Shown in pieces: positions 16,218 to 23,718 of a DNA stretch of 64,000 nucleotides. Each line of letters opens with the position of its first letter. Positions within the stretch are counted from its first letter, which is position 1. The notes beneath the pieces were generated by a model, which saw nothing but the letters and a program-made list of their open reading frames with translations, was not told where the DNA came from and did not search any database. The translations under genes and the position numbers were made by a program. This DNA is from Trebonia sp963771985 (GTDB lineage Bacteria; Actinomycetota; Actinomycetes; Streptosporangiales; Streptosporangiaceae), in NCBI GenBank assembly GCA_963771985.1, contig CAVYVO010000003.1, forward strand, positions 620,001 to 684,000. Direction: 5' to 3'.

Positions 16218-16997
16218 ATGAGCAGGGCCATGAGCACCACAGCGGTCACGGAGGCGCCGGCGACGGTCACGCTGGCCGGCGTCTCCAAGGTGTACGGGCG
16301 CGGCCGCGCCGCGGTGCACGCCCTGGACCAGGTGAGCCTCGCCGCCGCGCCGGGGGAGTTCACCTGCCTGATCGGCGCGTCCGGCTGCGGCAAGTCCACG
16401 CTGCTCTCCCTGGTGGCGGGGCTGGACACGCCGACCGCGGGCGAGATCTCCGTCGGCGGTCGGGTCGCGTTCATGTTCCAGGAGCCCGGGCTGTTCCCCT
16501 GGCTCACCGCGGCGGGCAACGTCGAGCTGGCGCTGCGCGCCCGCGGCGCGGGCAAGGCCGAGCGCCGCAAGCGGGCGGCCGAGCTGCTCGAGACCGTCCA
16601 CCTCGGCGGGTTCGGCAGGAAGCGGCCGCACGAGCTGTCCGGCGGCATGCGGCAGCGGGTGGCGCTGGCCCGGGCGCTCGCCCAGGACGCCGACGTGCTG
16701 CTGATGGACGAGCCGTTCGGCGCGCTCGACGCGATGACCAGGGACTTCCTGCACGACGAACTGGACCTGGTGTGCGCCGGCCGGAACCTGACCGTCCTCT
16801 TCGTCACGCACAACGTCCGCGAGGCGGTCCGGCTCGGGGACCGGGTGGTCCTGCTGAGCAGCCGTCCGGGGCGGGTCATCGCCGAATACCCGGTACCCAT
16901 CCAACGGCCGCGGCGGATCGACTCCGCGCCGGTCGCCGAACTCGCCGGGACGATCACCGACCGGCTGCGCGAGGAGGTGAGCCGGCATGCCAGCTAA
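16218..16997 (+). CDS. ABC transporter ATP-binding protein, SsuB/TauB type
   Basis: A 259-residue ATPase with Walker A GASGCGKST, signature LSGGMRQRVALAR, Walker B VLLMDEPFGALD and switch His in LFVTHNVREAV. The GMRQR form and the FQEPGLFPWLT Q-loop are typical of sulfonate/nitrate/taurine importers. It starts 3 bases after the substrate-binding protein gene and overlaps the permease gene by 11 bases, so the three are one operon. Confidence 0.92.
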   Translation: MSRAMSTTAVTEAPATVTLAGVSKVYGRGRAAVHALDQVSLAAAPGEFTCLIGASGCGKSTLLSLVAGLDTPTAGEISVGGRVAFMFQEPGLFPWLTAAGNVELALRARGAGKAERRKRAAELLETVHLGGFGRKRPHELSGGMRQRVALARALAQDADVLLMDEPFGALDAMTRDFLHDELDLVCAGRNLTVLFVTHNVREAVRLGDRVVLLSSRPGRVIAEYPVPIQRPRRIDSAPVAELAGTITDRLREEVSRHAS

Positions 16998-17895
16998 CTT
17001 TGACCCTGACTATGACCCCCGCCATCCGTCGGCCGGCGGCACGCAAGTGGCGATCGCGGGAGCGGTCGCGGGGCAGGCCGGGATCGACGCGCTCAGCATA
17101 CCGGTCGCCGATCTGGGCGCCGGGCAAGGACTGCGCACGTGGCAGGCCCTGTGGCCCAAGCTGCTCGCGATCGGCCTGGTGCTCACCATCTGGGAGCTGG
17201 TCTACCTCAGCGGCTGGAAGAAACTCATCCTGCCCGGGCCTGGCGTGACGCTGACCAACCTGTGGGATCAGGCGACGACCGGCCTGCTGTGGCACGCGAT
17301 CGCCACCACGCTCGAGCGCGCGGTCATCGGGTTCACGCTCGCGGTGCTGATCGGCACGGTGATCGGCGCCCTGGTCTCGCGCATCCGGCCGCTCCGCGCC
17401 GCGGTTGGCTCGCTGATCACCGGACTTCAGACGATGCCCTCGATCGCCTGGTTCCCGTTCGCGATCCTCCTGTTCGGGATTAACACAAGCGCGATCCTGT
17501 TCGTCATCGTGCTCGGCGCCGCGCCGTCGGTGGCCAACGGGCTGATCGCCGGCGTGGACTATACCCCGCCGCTGCTGCTCAAGGCCGGCGCGATGATGGG
17601 CTTGCGCCGGCTGTCGCTCTACCGGTTCCTGATCCTGCCCGCCTCGCTGCCGACGTTCGTGGCCGGGCTGAAGCAGGGCTGGGCGTTCGCCTGGCGCAGC
17701 CTGATGGCGGGCGAGCTCCTGGTGATCATCGCCAACCAGCCGTCGCTCGGCGTGCTGCTGTCCACCTACCAGGACCAGGCCGACATGGCCAGCGCGATCT
17801 CGATCATCATCGTGATCCTCATCATCGGGATCTGCGTGGACACCCTGTTCGGCACGGCCGACCGCGCCATCCGCCGCCGCTGGGGCCTTACTTAG
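16987..17895 (+). CDS. ABC transporter permease, SsuC/TauC type
   Basis: A 302-residue permease with a cytoplasmic N-terminal extension of about 60 residues and then about six membrane helices. The binding-protein-dependent transport (EAA) loop reads AGAMMGLRRLSLYRFLILPASLP. The region AWRSLMAGELL is also typical of the SsuC family. It forms the channel of the importer with the ATPase encoded upstream. Confidence 0.92.
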   Translation: MPANFDPDYDPRHPSAGGTQVAIAGAVAGQAGIDALSIPVADLGAGQGLRTWQALWPKLLAIGLVLTIWELVYLSGWKKLILPGPGVTLTNLWDQATTGLLWHAIATTLERAVIGFTLAVLIGTVIGALVSRIRPLRAAVGSLITGLQTMPSIAWFPFAILLFGINTSAILFVIVLGAAPSVANGLIAGVDYTPPLLLKAGAMMGLRRLSLYRFLILPASLPTFVAGLKQGWAFAWRSLMAGELLVIIANQPSLGVLLSTYQDQADMASAISIIIVILIIGICVDTLFGTADRAIRRRWGLT

Positions 17896-18011
17896 GAGTA
17901 GCTACTACCGAATTCTTTCGGGCCGGCGTGTCGGCCAGGTTTGCCTCTCGCGGCGAGGGTAACTTAATCCCGCCGTTATACAACCGGGGGGGACTTCCCG
18001 GATGGAGCCCC

Positions 18012-18128
18012 ATGGATAACGACACGAGGGATACCGATCCAGAGCTGGATCAGGCGCTGGCCCGCGCCATCTGGCGGCTGATCGCCGAGGCTGTCGAGGA
18101 AAGCGCCGCGACAGCACCGACGCCATAG
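18012..18128 (+). CDS. Possible small acidic protein
   Basis: A 38-codon frame encoding an acidic peptide with a helical core (ELDQALARAIWRLIAEAVEE). It is followed 12 bases later by a strong hairpin, which supports it being the end of a transcript. The ribosome-binding site is weak. No family is recognised and it could be chance. Confidence 0.3.
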   Translation: MDNDTRDTDPELDQALARAIWRLIAEAVEESAATAPTP

Positions 18129-18140
18129 GGCGCCGCGTAG

Positions 18141-18173
18141 AACGGCCCGGGCGCGCCGAGCACCCGGGCCGTT
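18141..18173. terminator. Strong GC-rich transcription terminator
   Basis: AACGGCCCGGG (18141-18151) and CCCGGGCCGTT (18163-18173) form a perfect 11-bp stem with an 11-base loop. It separates the importer operon from the deacetylase gene. The symmetric arms could work in either direction. Confidence 0.7.
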
Positions 18174-18344
18174 CGCCTGCCATGGCTCTTCCCCGCCTGG
18201 GTGTGCCTGGCTACCTTTGCCCGCGGGCGCTAAGGTCCTCTCCATCGCCTGACCATCGCCGCGCGCGGCCCAAATGGTGCCACGGGTATGCAACTGCGGG
18301 CCGCCCCCGGTCGTCTCTACTGTCGACGAGAAAGGGGCGATCGG

Positions 18345-19238
18345 GTGGCTGCGGGGAAATATGCGAATGTAAGGGACGATCAGCCCGTTTCCGGGCGGTC
18401 GGGCATGTCGCGGCGGGCGATGCTGATCGGCAGCGGGGGATTGCTGCTGGCGGCCGCGGCCGCGGCCGGCTGGGAGAGCGGCGGCCTGGCGGTGGACACG
18501 CTGGACCCCTCGGCGCGGCGCGCGGCGCGCCGGGGCGCTGTCTCGGCCCGGACGGTTCGGGCGCGCAAGGCCGCCGAGACGACCAGCCGTAAGGTGCCGG
18601 CCGGGCACCCGAGGGCGGCGCGGCATGCCCGCGCGACCCATGGCGGCGTCCCCGCGGAACCGGTGTACTACGTCGATGACGGGCCGAAGGTGATCGCCCT
18701 GACCATCGACGACGGACCGAGCCCGGTCTATACGCCGCAGATCCTGCGGATCCTGGAAAGGTACCGTGTCACGGCGTCCTTCTCGATGATCGGGGAGAGT
18801 GTCACCTACTACCCGGGCATAGCGCGGGAGGTCGCGGACGCCGGGCACGTGATCGTCAACCACACCTGGAACCACGCCGACCTCGCGTACCTGGACCCGG
18901 TTGCGACGAGCGCCGAGATCTCCAGCGCCACCGACGCCATCCACGCCGCTGTGGGCGAGCGCCCGGCGATGTTCCGCGCGCCGTACGGCGCCTGGTCGCG
19001 GGCGGCGCTTGACTACTGCGCGAGCGCCGGCCTCACGCCGCTGGACTGGTCCGTCGACCCGCGCGACTGGTCGCGTCCGGGCGTCCGCGAGATCGTCAGC
19101 ACGATCATGAGCGACACGCGGACCGGCTCCATCATCCTGGAGCACGACGGTGGCGGCGACAGATCCCAGACGGTGGCCGCGCTGAAGATCGTCATCCCCC
19201 GGCTGCTCGGCGAGGGCTACCGCTTCGCGACCCCGTAG
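18345..19238 (+). CDS. Secreted polysaccharide deacetylase (NodB domain)
   Basis: A 297-residue protein. The N-terminus has a twin-arginine signal, SRRAMLIG then an alanine-rich hydrophobic stretch, suggesting Tat export. The NodB domain (about residues 110-295) shows all five motifs: TIDDGPS, HTWNH for the metal histidines, RAPYGAW, DWSVDPRDW and the final ILEHDGGG histidine. It probably deacetylates cell-wall peptidoglycan or another polysaccharide. The GTG at 18345 follows GAAAGGGGCGATC; an earlier in-frame start at 18288 would lack a signal sequence at the N-terminus. Confidence 0.88.
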   Translation: MAAGKYANVRDDQPVSGRSGMSRRAMLIGSGGLLLAAAAAAGWESGGLAVDTLDPSARRAARRGAVSARTVRARKAAETTSRKVPAGHPRAARHARATHGGVPAEPVYYVDDGPKVIALTIDDGPSPVYTPQILRILERYRVTASFSMIGESVTYYPGIAREVADAGHVIVNHTWNHADLAYLDPVATSAEISSATDAIHAAVGERPAMFRAPYGAWSRAALDYCASAGLTPLDWSVDPRDWSRPGVREIVSTIMSDTRTGSIILEHDGGGDRSQTVAALKIVIPRLLGEGYRFATP

Positions 19239-19310
19239 GCTGTGTACCGCTGTGGGCCCCGCTCCGCGGAGCGATACTCAGGCATCAGTGCCATACGGGC
19301 GGGAGGGCCG

Positions 19311-19715
19311 ATGGCCGGGGAAGTGGCGACGCTCGTCGCGGACGCGACGCCGTACGTGACGGCCGCGGTGGGCGCCTACGGCGGGGCGGTGCTCGCGAAG
19401 GTGCGGGACGACGCCGCCGACGCGACAGTCGGGGCGGGCCGGCGGGTACTGCAGCGGGTGTTCGGGCGGCGGAAAGACGGCGAGCCGCTGCCGGAGCCGC
19501 TCGCCGCGCTGGTGGCTTATCCCGGCGACGCCGACGTGCTGGGTGCGCTGCGGCTGGCGATCCGGCGCCAGCTCGAGGCCGACCCGGCGATGCTGACCGA
19601 CGTCAGGGAACTTCTGGCCGCCGCGCCTGGGACGACGGTCACGCAGCACGTCCGCGCGGGTCGCGACGCCTACGTCGCCGGACGGGACATGACGATTAAC
19701 CGCCCCGCCGAGTGA
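19311..19715 (+). CDS. Actinobacterial protein with possible amyloid-signalling C-terminal motif
   Basis: A 134-residue protein. The N-terminal part (about residues 1-110) is helical (ADATPYVTAAVGAYGGAVL, then RRVLQRVFGRR and LAALVAYPGDADVLGALR). I recall similar N-terminal segments in uncharacterised actinobacterial proteins. The last 25 residues read HVRAGRDAYVAGRDMTINRP. This repeated AGRDxYxAGRDxxI pattern resembles bacterial amyloid signalling sequences (BASS) that link NLR-type ATPases to effectors. The function is unknown. No NLR or effector gene is adjacent. ATG 19311 was chosen for the GGGAGGG just upstream. Confidence 0.65.
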   Translation: MAGEVATLVADATPYVTAAVGAYGGAVLAKVRDDAADATVGAGRRVLQRVFGRRKDGEPLPEPLAALVAYPGDADVLGALRLAIRRQLEADPAMLTDVRELLAAAPGTTVTQHVRAGRDAYVAGRDMTINRPAE

Positions 19716-19718
19716 TTC

Positions 19719-20228
19719 TTAATCCACCGCTACCTCGGCTTCGATCTCCACGGGGATGCCGAACGGGAGCTCGGCCACGCCGATCGCGGAGCGGGCATGC
19801 GCGCCGGCCTCGGGCCCGTACAGGTCCAGGATCAGGTCGGAGAAGCCGTTGATGACGGCGGGTGTCCTGGTGAAGCCGGGGGCCGTGTTGACCATGCCGA
19901 ACACGCGCAGCCAGCCCGTGACCCGGTCCAGGTCGCCGAGGGCGCGGTGCAGGCTGGCCAGGATCGCCAGGCCGGTCAGCCGGGCGGCGTGGTAGGCCTG
20001 CTCTTCGGTGACATCGGCGCCCACCTTGCCCGTCGCCGGCGTGAGCGAGCCATCGGGCTGCAGCGGCCCGTGGCCGGAGACGAAGGCGCGGCCGGGCCAG
20101 AGCCGGACCCACGGAAACGGGAGTTCGAGCCCGGGGGAAGCCTTCAGCGGCTGGGGGAGTTCGAGGCCGAGTTCGGCCAGGCGGCGTTCGATGCGCATAC
20201 CGGCTATCTTGCTACCCGCCGGTATCAC
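19719..20228 (-). CDS. RidA family protein (YjgF/YER057c/UK114)
   Basis: A 169-residue protein of the RidA-like superfamily, longer than the usual 130. Typical segments are FVSGHGPLQPDG, LGDLDRVTGWLRVFGMVN and AIGVAELPFGIPVEIEAEVAV. Classical RidA hydrolyses reactive enamines and imines. The key arginine of true RidA (in RSAIGV) is replaced in context by ARSAIGVAELPF, so R is present. The GTG start overlaps the DinB stop by four bases, so the two are translationally coupled. Confidence 0.85.
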   Translation of the reverse strand: MIPAGSKIAGMRIERRLAELGLELPQPLKASPGLELPFPWVRLWPGRAFVSGHGPLQPDGSLTPATGKVGADVTEEQAYHAARLTGLAILASLHRALGDLDRVTGWLRVFGMVNTAPGFTRTPAVINGFSDLILDLYGPEAGAHARSAIGVAELPFGIPVEIEAEVAVD

Positions 20229-20734
20229 TCACCCGTGGACGCGCCGGCCAGCTCGCAGACGACATCCAGGTGGCCGACGTGGCGGGCGTACTCCTGGACG
20301 AGGTGGAACAGCACGCGCTCGAGCGTGGCCGGCGGTTCGCCGTCCCAGCGGTCGCCGGGCTCGCCGGCATCCTCGAGGTCATGGCCCACGATGACCGCCC
20401 GGCTGCGCCCGGCCTGCGCCGCGAGCCCGGCCAGCAGGCTGTCGAGGGTCTCCTCCGGCGCGACGTACCAGCGCCCGTCCTTTTCGTCGTCCCAGGGATC
20501 GCGCACCGGGCGGCCGGCGAAGCCCCACTCCAGCCAGCGCAGCTCGACGTACGTGAGGTGCTTGAGAAGCTCCAGCGGCGTCCAGCCCGACGGCAGCCGG
20601 CTCCGGCGCAGCTCATCACCGGGCAGCTCGCGCAGCTTGGCGGCCAGCCGGTCGCGGAAGTAGTCCAGATAGCGCAGGAACACCTCCGTCCGGGACGCGG
20701 CCGGGCAGGTCGGCTCGGGAAACGGCACGCTCAC
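20225..20734 (-). CDS. DinB family protein (DUF664-like)
   Basis: A 169-residue four-helix protein of the DinB/DUF664 superfamily. LLKHLTYVELRWLEWGF and LVQEYARHVGHLDVV carry histidines in the places where these proteins bind a metal. Many actinobacterial members are mycothiol-dependent transferases; the substrate here is unknown. It lies between the MetE-like gene (6 bases upstream) and ridA and is probably in one operon with both. Confidence 0.85.
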   Translation of the reverse strand: MSVPFPEPTCPAASRTEVFLRYLDYFRDRLAAKLRELPGDELRRSRLPSGWTPLELLKHLTYVELRWLEWGFAGRPVRDPWDDEKDGRWYVAPEETLDSLLAGLAAQAGRSRAVIVGHDLEDAGEPGDRWDGEPPATLERVLFHLVQEYARHVGHLDVVCELAGASTGE

Positions 20735-20740
20735 AGGCGG

Positions 20741-21895
20741 TCACCACAGGCGGTCGGTGGCGCGGCGGGCGCCTTCGGCGAGGGCCTCGAACTTGGCCCA
20801 GACGATCTTCGGGTGGATCTCCGGAGTGTAGGTGGCCTGGGACGAGAAGCCGCAGTCGGCGCTCGCGACGACGTTCTCCCGGCCGGCGGCCTCGGCGAAG
20901 CGGACGATGCGGTCGGCGATCGTGTCCGGGTGCTCGACGATGTTCGTGGCGTGGCTGATGACCCCCGGCTGGATCACGGTGTCCGGCGGGAGCTTGACGG
21001 TCTCGAACACGTGGTAGCTGTGCTCGTGCCGCGGGTTGGCGGCCTCGAAGGAGAACGCGCCCGCGTCGATGGTCAGCAGCGTCTCGATCAGGTCGGCGAG
21101 CGGCGCGTCGTGCAGCCGCGGGCCCTCGTTGATGCCGTAGCAGGTGTGCAGCCGGACCCGGTCGCGGGGGATGCCGCGCAGGCTGCGGTTGATCGCGTCC
21201 ACGTACAACCGCGCGGTCGCCAGCTTCTTCGCCGCGGAGCCGGTCCCGTAGCTGAACTCCTCGGTCAGGAACGGGTCGTCGATCTGCAGCGTGAACCCCG
21301 CGTCGATGATCGCCTGGTACTCGGCGTGCAGCGCGTCCGCGACCGCGTTCAGGTACTCGCGCTGCGAGCCGTAGTACTCGTTGCCGCCGACACCGCTCGG
21401 CGCCACCGCGCAGACGAACACCTCGTCGGGCCCGGCGTCGCCGACCGCCGCGCGCAGCGCCGCCAGGTCGCGGCCGATCGCCTCGTGCCCGATGTAGGAC
21501 ACCGGCCCCGTGCAGGCCAGGGACGCGGCGGGCACCGCCATCCCGCCGGTCATCGCGCCCTTGAAGTACTGCTCGTAGTACTCGGGAAACTCCTCGATCT
21601 CCGGCCGGAACTTGTCGAGGGTGCCGCGGCCGCCGCGCGGCTCATACCCGCTCAGGCGCTGGCCGATGTAGGCGAAGAACCCGGTCTTGCCCTGCTCGCC
21701 GTCGTTGATCACGTCCAGCCCGGCGGCGCGCTGCCGCGCGACGACGTCCGCGACGGCGCGGCGCTGCGCGTCCGCGAGTTCCGCCGGATCGGCGAGCCGT
21801 CCCCCGGCGCTCGCCTTCATCAGGTCGAGCAGGGCCGGCGGCCTGGCCAGGCTCCCGACGTGCGTGGTGTAGATCCGGTCTACGCTGCGTTGCAT
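20741..21895 (-). CDS. Cobalamin-independent methionine synthase II family protein (MetE C-terminal-like)
   Basis: A 384-residue TIM-barrel protein matching the catalytic half of MetE. The zinc-site motifs appear as LHTCYGIN (His and Cys) and VASADCGFSSQ (Cys). IDDPFLTEEFSYG also fits the family. It lacks the N-terminal MetE domain, as expected for this subfamily, which uses an unknown methyl donor. It starts the minus-strand operon with the DinB and RidA genes. I looked for a cobalamin or SAM riboswitch in the 100 bases before it and saw none. Confidence 0.88.
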   Translation of the reverse strand: MQRSVDRIYTTHVGSLARPPALLDLMKASAGGRLADPAELADAQRRAVADVVARQRAAGLDVINDGEQGKTGFFAYIGQRLSGYEPRGGRGTLDKFRPEIEEFPEYYEQYFKGAMTGGMAVPAASLACTGPVSYIGHEAIGRDLAALRAAVGDAGPDEVFVCAVAPSGVGGNEYYGSQREYLNAVADALHAEYQAIIDAGFTLQIDDPFLTEEFSYGTGSAAKKLATARLYVDAINRSLRGIPRDRVRLHTCYGINEGPRLHDAPLADLIETLLTIDAGAFSFEAANPRHEHSYHVFETVKLPPDTVIQPGVISHATNIVEHPDTIADRIVRFAEAAGRENVVASADCGFSSQATYTPEIHPKIVWAKFEALAEGARRATDRLW

Positions 21896-22045
21896 GTCTG
21901 CATCTCCCCGGGGCGCCGCAAGCCGTCGATGGCAGCGTAACGGCGCGGGCGGGGACTTTCATCAGCGTGCCGACTGCGCAAACGACCCGCCCTATTGTGG
22001 CCGGTCACGCAATCGGCCCGCCGGGCCGCCGCGGGCTGCCGCCTG

Positions 22046-23608
22046 ATGCGCGGGTCGCTGCTCGTGGCGGGGACCGCGTCGGACGCCGGCAAGTCCGTGC
22101 TAACCGCGGGGATCTGCCGCCTGCTGGCTCGTCAGGGTGTCCGGGTGGCTCCGTTCAAGGCGCAGAACATGTCCAACAACTCCATGGTCACCCCCGACGG
22201 CGCCGAGATCGGGCGGGCCCAGGCGATGCAGGCGGCGGCGGCCGGCGTCGCCCCCGAAGCGGCTATGAACCCCGTGCTGCTCAAGCCGGGCAGCGATCTG
22301 CGCAGCCACCTCGTCGTGCTCGGGCACCCCGCCGGCGAGGCCACCGCCGCCGGATACTGGGGGAGCGGGGCGGGGCGGGCCCGGTTGCTGCGCACGGTGC
22401 TCCGGGCGTATGACGACCTGCGGAACCGGTTCGACGTGGTGGTGTGCGAGGGGGCCGGCTCCCCGGCCGAGATCAACCTCCGCCGCCGCGACATCGTCAA
22501 CATGGGGCTGGCGCGCGCACGCGGCCTGCCGGTGATCGTGGTCGGCGACATCGACAAGGGCGGCGTGTTCGCCGCCCTGTACGGCACGCTGGCCCTGCTC
22601 GGCGAAGCCGACCAGGCGCACGTCAGCGGCTTCGTGATCAACAAGTTCCGCGGCGACGAGACCCTGCTGACCCCGGCACTGCGCCGGCTGCGGGCGCTCA
22701 CCGGCAGGCCGGTGCTCGGCGTGGTGCCTTACCTGCCGGGTATCTGGCTCGATGCCGAGGACGCCGTCGCCATCGAGCGGCCATCAGTAATTATCCCGAA
22801 CGGGCCGTCCGCGCCTCTTCCAGCGCGAGAGCCGCTGCGGGTGGCGGTGATCCGGCTGCCGCGGATCTCCAACTTCACCGACGCCGACGCGCTCGCGCTC
22901 GAGCCCGGCGTAACGGTGCGGTTCACGGTGTCCCCGGCCGAGGTCGCGGAGGCCGACCTCGCCGTGCTGCCCGGGACGCGGGCGACGGTCGCCGACCTGG
23001 AATGGCTCCGGGGCCGCGGGCTTGACGCCGCGCTCGCCCGCCGGGCCGCGTCGGGCCGGCCCGTCCTGGGCATCTGCGGCGGCTACCAGATGCTCGGTGA
23101 GGGCATCCGCGACGGGATCGAGGGCCCTTCCGAGGCCGCGGCCGGCCTGGGCCTGCTGCCGGTCACGACGAGGTTCGCCCCGGGCAAGACGCTCGGGCGG
23201 CCGTCCGGCTACGCGGGCGCCATGCCGGTCAGCGGCTACGAGATCCACCACGGCGCTGTCCGCCTGACCGGCGGCGAAGCGTGGTTCACCAGCGAGCCGG
23301 GCGGCGGCGAGCCGCTCGACGGCTGCCGCCGCGGCCCGGTCAGCGGCACGCTGTGGCACGGCGTGTTCGAAAACGACGCCTTCAGGCAGGCGTACCTGTC
23401 GGAGGTCGCCGGGCTGGCGGGACGGGAGTTCGCCCCGGTGCCGGGCATGTCGTTCGAGGCGGCGCGGCAGGCGCAGTTCGACATGCTCGCCGACGCCGTG
23501 GCACGGCACGTCGACACTGAAGCGCTGCTGCGGCTCATCGAGCACGGGCCGCCGGCGCGCATGCCCGCGGTCCCTCGCGCGGGTCGATTGCGCAATCGAC
23601 CACACTGA
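22046..23608 (+). CDS. cobQ: Cobyric acid synthase CobQ
   Basis: A 520-residue two-domain amidotransferase. The N-terminal dethiobiotin synthetase-like domain has VAGTASDAGKSVLTAG, APFKAQNMSNNS and VVVCEGAGSPAEINL; the C-terminal glutaminase domain has the nucleophile in GICGGYQMLG and the His in SGYEIHHG. It amidates four side chains of adenosyl-cobyrinate in B12 synthesis. No other cobalamin genes are in the window. ATG 22046 begins at the conserved MRGSLLVAGT. An AT-rich patch near 22781-22804 encodes SVIIPNG in the linker between domains. The last codons contain a perfect 20-bp palindrome. Confidence 0.95.
   Translation: MRGSLLVAGTASDAGKSVLTAGICRLLARQGVRVAPFKAQNMSNNSMVTPDGAEIGRAQAMQAAAAGVAPEAAMNPVLLKPGSDLRSHLVVLGHPAGEATAAGYWGSGAGRARLLRTVLRAYDDLRNRFDVVVCEGAGSPAEINLRRRDIVNMGLARARGLPVIVVGDIDKGGVFAALYGTLALLGEADQAHVSGFVINKFRGDETLLTPALRRLRALTGRPVLGVVPYLPGIWLDAEDAVAIERPSVIIPNGPSAPLPAREPLRVAVIRLPRISNFTDADALALEPGVTVRFTVSPAEVAEADLAVLPGTRATVADLEWLRGRGLDAALARRAASGRPVLGICGGYQMLGEGIRDGIEGPSEAAAGLGLLPVTTRFAPGKTLGRPSGYAGAMPVSGYEIHHGAVRLTGGEAWFTSEPGGGEPLDGCRRGPVSGTLWHGVFENDAFRQAYLSEVAGLAGREFAPVPGMSFEAARQAQFDMLADAVARHVDTEALLRLIEHGPPARMPAVPRAGRLRNRPH
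23582..23601. promoter_or_regulatory. Perfect 20-bp palindrome before the FAD dehydrogenase gene
   Basis: GGTCGATTGCGCAATCGACC is perfectly symmetric. It lies in the last codons of cobQ, about 110 bases before the next gene, a good position for an operator. The core ATTGCGCAAT is AT-rich compared with the surroundings. The binding protein is unknown. Confidence 0.45.
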
Positions 23609-23718
23609 ATCCGGGCGGGAATCTTCGCGGGCACTTGGCTACCTGCGGGTAACATCCGTCGCTATGCTGGTGTGGTGCTCGCGCCAGGGACTGAGGAGAT
23701 CTGGCCATCGACGCTGAC

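Noticed and set aside
21896..22045. A cobalamin riboswitch before cobQ or the MetE-like gene
   Set aside because: I could not find the conserved B12-box or a long structured leader; the spacer is short and holds only weak promoter-like sequence.
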